DNA of 64,000 nt from Magicicada septendecula. Its lineage: Eukaryota; Arthropoda; Insecta; Hemiptera; Cicadidae. How positions within the stretch are numbered: the stretch's first letter is position 1; each line of letters begins with the position of its first letter. A program made the translations under genes and the position numbers. The DNA lies in the NCBI GenBank assembly GCA_034769895.1, contig CM068370.1, forward strand, positions 46,180,344 through 46,244,343, written 5' to 3'. The notes below the pieces were generated by a model that was not told the origin of the DNA, made no database searches, and worked only from the letters and a program-made list of their open reading frames with translations. This document shows positions 60,301 to 64,000 of the stretch, piece after piece.

Positions 60301-62167
60301 GAATGCACCATAATATATATATATATGTACAAATATAAATGACAGGGTAATCTGATAATCACAGCTTCTAAGCATAGATGTGCCTTGGTAATTAGCACCA
60401 GAGAATGTAAGTGACCGCCCCGAGACTTAACATACTAAACGACCCTGACTTTAATCATAAAAGCGCCAAGTATATGTGAGAAGGAAAATAGTTTCTCCAC
60501 TAAAGCATCAGACAGCCCCGTTACGTGATTAAAACTCTGCCATAACCGGATGACATGAAAGCACAAGATAATTAACTCCCTAATGGTTTTAATTAGATGA
60601 AAGTTAGATCTTACAGCAACTGCGGATATGTGTGTATGTGTGTAATTTCTTACACATTATAAACAGTTATAAGAGATTTCATTAGGTCTACTGCTGTAAT
60701 GTTCACACATGCAATAACATAATTGAACATGAGAGTTTGTGCTAGAGTATAACGGTCAAAACTTCACGAGTGAGCTTCTGGGAGCTTCTGTGCATTCACC
60801 ATGTTGTGGAGAGAGAAATAGATAATTAGAATGTTCCCACCTGGATTGTCCGGTGTACTTAGTCAATATTGGCGCTGATCAGTAATGTAACAGTCGTATC
60901 ACAAGTCCTGGGGGCAGCGTAGCGTTGGAAGAGTGTCCGAACAGTTGTTCTCGACTGACGGCAATCGTGGCTAGAAGATCGTCTCTGCCAGTAGGGTGGA
61001 CAGTTGTTCGTCACACCCGACACCCATCTCGCCTTTGTTCGAGCACCTGTGACATGCAATAGGTTGTAGAGGGTGTCATAAGAAACATACGCCACATAGG
61101 CCGTCCACATTAACTTCCAACACCAACTTTAAACATCAACAGCGCACACACACACATCGCCACTAATTCATATTAATCAGTATTAAGCTCCCCAGCTGTG
61201 ACTTATTTCACTCGTCTACCAATTACTTTTAAGTATTTCGTTGAAATATTCAAATTAGTTAATTACGTATTTCACAATTATTAATGACACCAACACAGCT
61301 GAGTGCAAGATGCATTAGTATTTTCTTTATTGAAGTCAATTTGACCCACAACATTTACATTCATATTAATTTAATTTTGTAATAGCGCCAACGCCCAAAT
61401 TGAAAACTGCTCTATACGCACACACACACACAAGTATAGTTTATAATAGAAGCTGAAACACAAAATATATTTGGGGTTAGAATATTTTTAGAACCCGCTA
61501 ACTTGTACATACCTGGAGCTATACTTTATTTAGCCAACCATAGCGATAGCCGATGAAGTCCTGAACAGAAGGTTGCCGCCAGTCGAGAGCAGATGACCAG
61601 GTTGGAGGATCGAACAGAAATGAGACCGATTCAATGTGTCAGTCTGCCCAAGTAAACTCTCGCAGCAGGAATGTACAGAAACAGCTGGACGCGCCAGCTG
61701 AATTGCGTAGTTGCACTACATCTGTGTGTATAAACGGACGACAACAAACTACCGTGTGGCCGTGCGTGACGTCACCGCCGCTCGTTTTAAAATACTTATA
61801 ATACGCTGCCGAACCCAGTACGGCACACCCTCACCCCAAAAGGGCAACATGGTTGACCCAAAACAAACCAGTCCTCAAGCACGACGGCTGCGGGAAACCT
61901 GGAAAATCTCAGATTCTAAATCGCTCTTGGTGAGTTCAGTAACACAGGAAAACGAAAAGCAGAAGGAAGAGGTGTAAGTCAGTGAATGTGTGTCTGAAAG
62001 AGAAGATGTAAGTGTGAGTCCTGCATGCTCGCCGGGCCCTGGTCCGCATGCAGATATAAGGGACAGAAAAGAACAGGAGAAAGAGAAGAATCGCTGGCGC
62101 CAGCTCTGAGTACTGACCACCAAGGCCTCCCAAATCTAATGACAGATCCAGGAACCCAAATAGTATT
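57353..62167. other. Non-coding; probable LTR material of minus-strand gypsy elements
   Basis: No credible gene. The left end adjoins the primer-site-like sequence. The right end adjoins the polypurine tract of Gypsy-D (AAAAGGGGGGAA, 62168-62179, minus). A T-rich stretch lies at 59660-59740. A TATTATAAGTATTTTAAAA sequence (minus, about 61789-61808) could be the Gypsy-D LTR TATA box. G6 tracts on the minus strand also occur near 59828 and 60190. LTR boundaries could not be set without a second copy. Confidence 0.4.
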
Positions 62168-62202
62168 CCCCCCTTTTATGGGACAAAACTGTCATCACTA
62201 AC

Positions 62203-64000
62203 TCATGCCCTATGGCAAAACTTTAGCTTCGAAATATGAGTGGTTACTCTTTCAACATCCCCTCCGGGATCACCCAATTTCACTGTAACGGGCGACACAA
62301 ACCGAAGAATGCGGTATGGTCCCGACCAACGATAACATAATTTAGCGGCCCTCCTATCTATGGCTGAGCTGATCGGATGGCTCTGGCAGTAGACCAAGTC
62401 GCCAATCTTAAATGGGTTCGGAGTTCGCCCCTGATTGTAGCGACTACGGACGCGTTCGTGCGCACGAAGCAAATTCCTCCGGACCTCCCGCCATCTGTCC
62501 ACAGTCGTGACCTTCGGATCGTTAGGTAGAAGATCCTCAATGTGCCACAAATTGTCCAACGGCAAACTTGGCGAGAAACCAAACATGACTTCAAAGGGTA
62601 CGGCTTTGTGACTCTCGTGTAGGGCCGTGTTAAATGCCAATTGCAACCACTTCAAATTTAGGTCCCAACAATCCTGTTGTTCAGCATGGTAGGCGATGAG
62701 AGCTGAACGGAGATTCCGGTTAAATCTCTCCGCGTGGGACGGTTGAGGGTAGTACGGGGAAGTGGTCACATGTTTGATGCCGTTAGCGAAACACATTCGC
62801 CGGAAATCTTTCGAAATGAACTGTGGTCCATTGTCAGAGACAATGGTGGACGGAAAACCGAAATGCTGAAAGACATGGGACTGTAGCATAAAGATAGTTG
62901 AGCGAGTGTTTGCCTGTCGTAAGGGCAGTAGCCAGACAAACTTGGAAAAAGCATCCACACAAACAAGTAGGTAAGCATTACCCGACTTGCTACGAGGGAA
63001 AGGTCCCACGTAGTCTATGAATAACTTCTCCATTGGTTTGCTCGCCACATCAGATGACAATAGACCCAATTTAGAGTTTTGAGCAGGCTTACTCAAGCCA
63101 CAGAGATGACATGCTTTCACACGAGCCGCGATGTCCCTGTCCATGCCCTTCCAGATGAAATGCCTCCTAATACTGGAAATGGTCTTCGAAATTCCCTTAT
63201 GGCCACCTATTGGGGAATCATGATAGTAGCTGAAGACCATTGGCATGAGCTTGCTAGGCAGCACAACCTTCGGGGCACGTCCTTTTCGTTCTCGGCAGCA
63301 TAGGACGCCCTTGGACAGAAAATATGGAACCTGCACGTTACCCTCCTTTACGTGTTGGATGATAGGACCCAACTCTTCATCATTTAACTGATGGGGTAAC
63401 ACATCAGTAAAAGCCAAAGGAAAATCCAGCAGAACGGAACAGGTTTGCTCAGAATTGGCATCGCTGGGTTGTGAGAACATATGTGACAAGGCGTCTGCAA
63501 CAACATTTTGTGTTCCCCGGATGTGTTGCACTTTGAATTTAAAGGATGAGATCTTGACCACCCAACGCCCTATTTTACCCAGCTGCCGGGGATGAGCGAG
63601 AAGCCAGGAGAGAGCCTGATTATCGGTCTCCAGGAGGAACTCAGCGTGTTCCAAGAAACGCCTGAACTTATCTAGAGCGTACACGACAGCAAGACACTCT
63701 AGTTCATACACTGAAGACTTCCTTTCTTGTTGGGTCAAGGTCCGGGATATAAATGCCACCGGCTGCCTAGCACCATCAACTTCCTGGGACAGAACCGCCC
63801 CGAGCGCAACAGAACTCGCGTCCGTTTGCAAAATAAATTTTTTTGAAAAGTCAGGCATCCTCAACACAGGGGGAGAGACGATCGCCTCCTTGAGGGTATC
63901 AAAGGCCCGCTGTTGCCTCTCTCCCCATACAAATTTGGTACCCTTCTTTCTGAGTTCGTTTAAAGGTACGGCAATCTCCGCGGCATTAGGTATAAATCTA
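62203..64000 (-). CDS. Gypsy-D pol: RT C-terminus, RNase H, integrase; cut by window edge
   Basis: Open from the right edge to a stop at 62203. At the edge it encodes the RT connection (PNAAEIAVPLNELRKKGTKF). RNase H has all acidic residues (LQTDASSVALG, YELECLAVVYAL, LLETDNQALSW, VVADALSHMF). The integrase zinc domain (GGHKGISKTISSIRR to CHLCGLSKP) is complete, and the catalytic triad is intact in LFIDYVGPFP, IVSDNGPQF and SHAERFNRNL. The C-terminal segment reads YRWSGPYRILRFVSPVTVKL. About 60% of residues appear shared with Gypsy-A, the same clade. The polypurine tract starts about 25 nt after the stop. No lesion is visible in this part. Confidence 0.92.
   Translation of the reverse strand, partial: RFIPNAAEIAVPLNELRKKGTKFVWGERQQRAFDTLKEAIVSPPVLRMPDFSKKFILQTDASSVALGAVLSQEVDGARQPVAFISRTLTQQERKSSVYELECLAVVYALDKFRRFLEHAEFLLETDNQALSWLLAHPRQLGKIGRWVVKISSFKFKVQHIRGTQNVVADALSHMFSQPSDANSEQTCSVLLDFPLAFTDVLPHQLNDEELGPIIQHVKEGNVQVPYFLSKGVLCCRERKGRAPKVVLPSKLMPMVFSYYHDSPIGGHKGISKTISSIRRHFIWKGMDRDIAARVKACHLCGLSKPAQNSKLGLLSSDVASKPMEKLFIDYVGPFPRSKSGNAYLLVCVDAFSKFVWLLPLRQANTRSTIFMLQSHVFQHFGFPSTIVSDNGPQFISKDFRRMCFANGIKHVTTSPYYPQPSHAERFNRNLRSALIAYHAEQQDCWDLNLKWLQLAFNTALHESHKAVPFEVMFGFSPSLPLDNLWHIEDLLPNDPKVTTVDRWREVRRNLLRAHERVRSRYNQGRTPNPFKIGDLVYCQSHPISSAIDRRAAKLCYRWSGPYRILRFVSPVTVKLGDPGGDVERVTTHISKLKFCHRA

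Overview
This is a stretch of an animal nuclear genome, almost certainly an insect. It is AT-rich, has long (CA/GT)n tracts and very little host coding sequence, and is dominated by layered transposable elements. The only host-gene piece I can support is one exon of an ELAV/Hu-type neuronal RNA-binding protein at about 32.6-32.87 kb on the minus strand, with good splice signals on both sides. The retroelement mix (Ty3/gypsy, BEL/Pao, Penelope-like, mariner, pogo/Tigger, hAT) fits a large arthropod genome such as a cockroach or another polyneopteran. The species cannot be fixed from this window.

Layout: 1-3.25 kb, minus-strand gypsy element (Gypsy-1) running off the left edge, with damaged gag, open protease-RT and a PBS. 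5.2-6.25 kb, broken mariner-like transposase. 7.45-13.61 kb, Gypsy-A on the plus strand with two LTRs and a 4-bp target duplication; its 5' LTR end, gag, protease and half of RT are replaced by an inverted pair of Penelope-like (PLE) pieces. Gypsy-A sits in the LTR of an older minus-strand gypsy whose integrase tail is at 14.25-14.83 kb. 15.9-23.7 kb, a composite repeat (family B) with about 160-bp tandem units, long microsatellites and a ribozyme-like core, in direct and inverted copies, plus a Tigger transposase relic at 21.56-22.8 kb. 27.8-30.0 kb, a second, decayed PLE ending in a hammerhead-like motif. 32.6 kb, the ELAV exon. 34.4-36.2 kb, a mariner fragment, a 5'-truncated PLE copy and another hammerhead-like motif. 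36.3-39.08 kb, tandem-repeat family E and more family B. 39.08-44.09 kb, Gypsy-C, full length and very young, with LTRs of equal length that look identical, intact gag and pol and a textbook -1 frameshift signal. 45.1-47.2 kb, inverted copies of the 36-38 kb repeats with a 121-bp PLE insertion. 47.18-54.0 kb, a BEL/Pao element with a 5-bp target duplication, one stop and an integrase deletion. 55.2-55.9 kb, hAT relic. 56.1-57.2 kb, family E again. 57.34 kb, an orphan PBS/LTR junction. 62.2-64.0 kb, minus-strand gypsy pol (Gypsy-D) running off the right edge.

The most interesting signals are RNA-level. Type-I hammerhead ribozyme folds with minimal, near-palindromic stem III sit at the 3' ends of two unrelated PLE families (four well-folding copies), and two further repeat families carry the same core. 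Gypsy-C combines a canonical slippery heptamer, 6-nt spacer and 9-bp GC stem with a gag frame that opens inside the 5' LTR, reads through the tRNA-Lys primer-binding site, and a pol frame that ends inside the 3' LTR.
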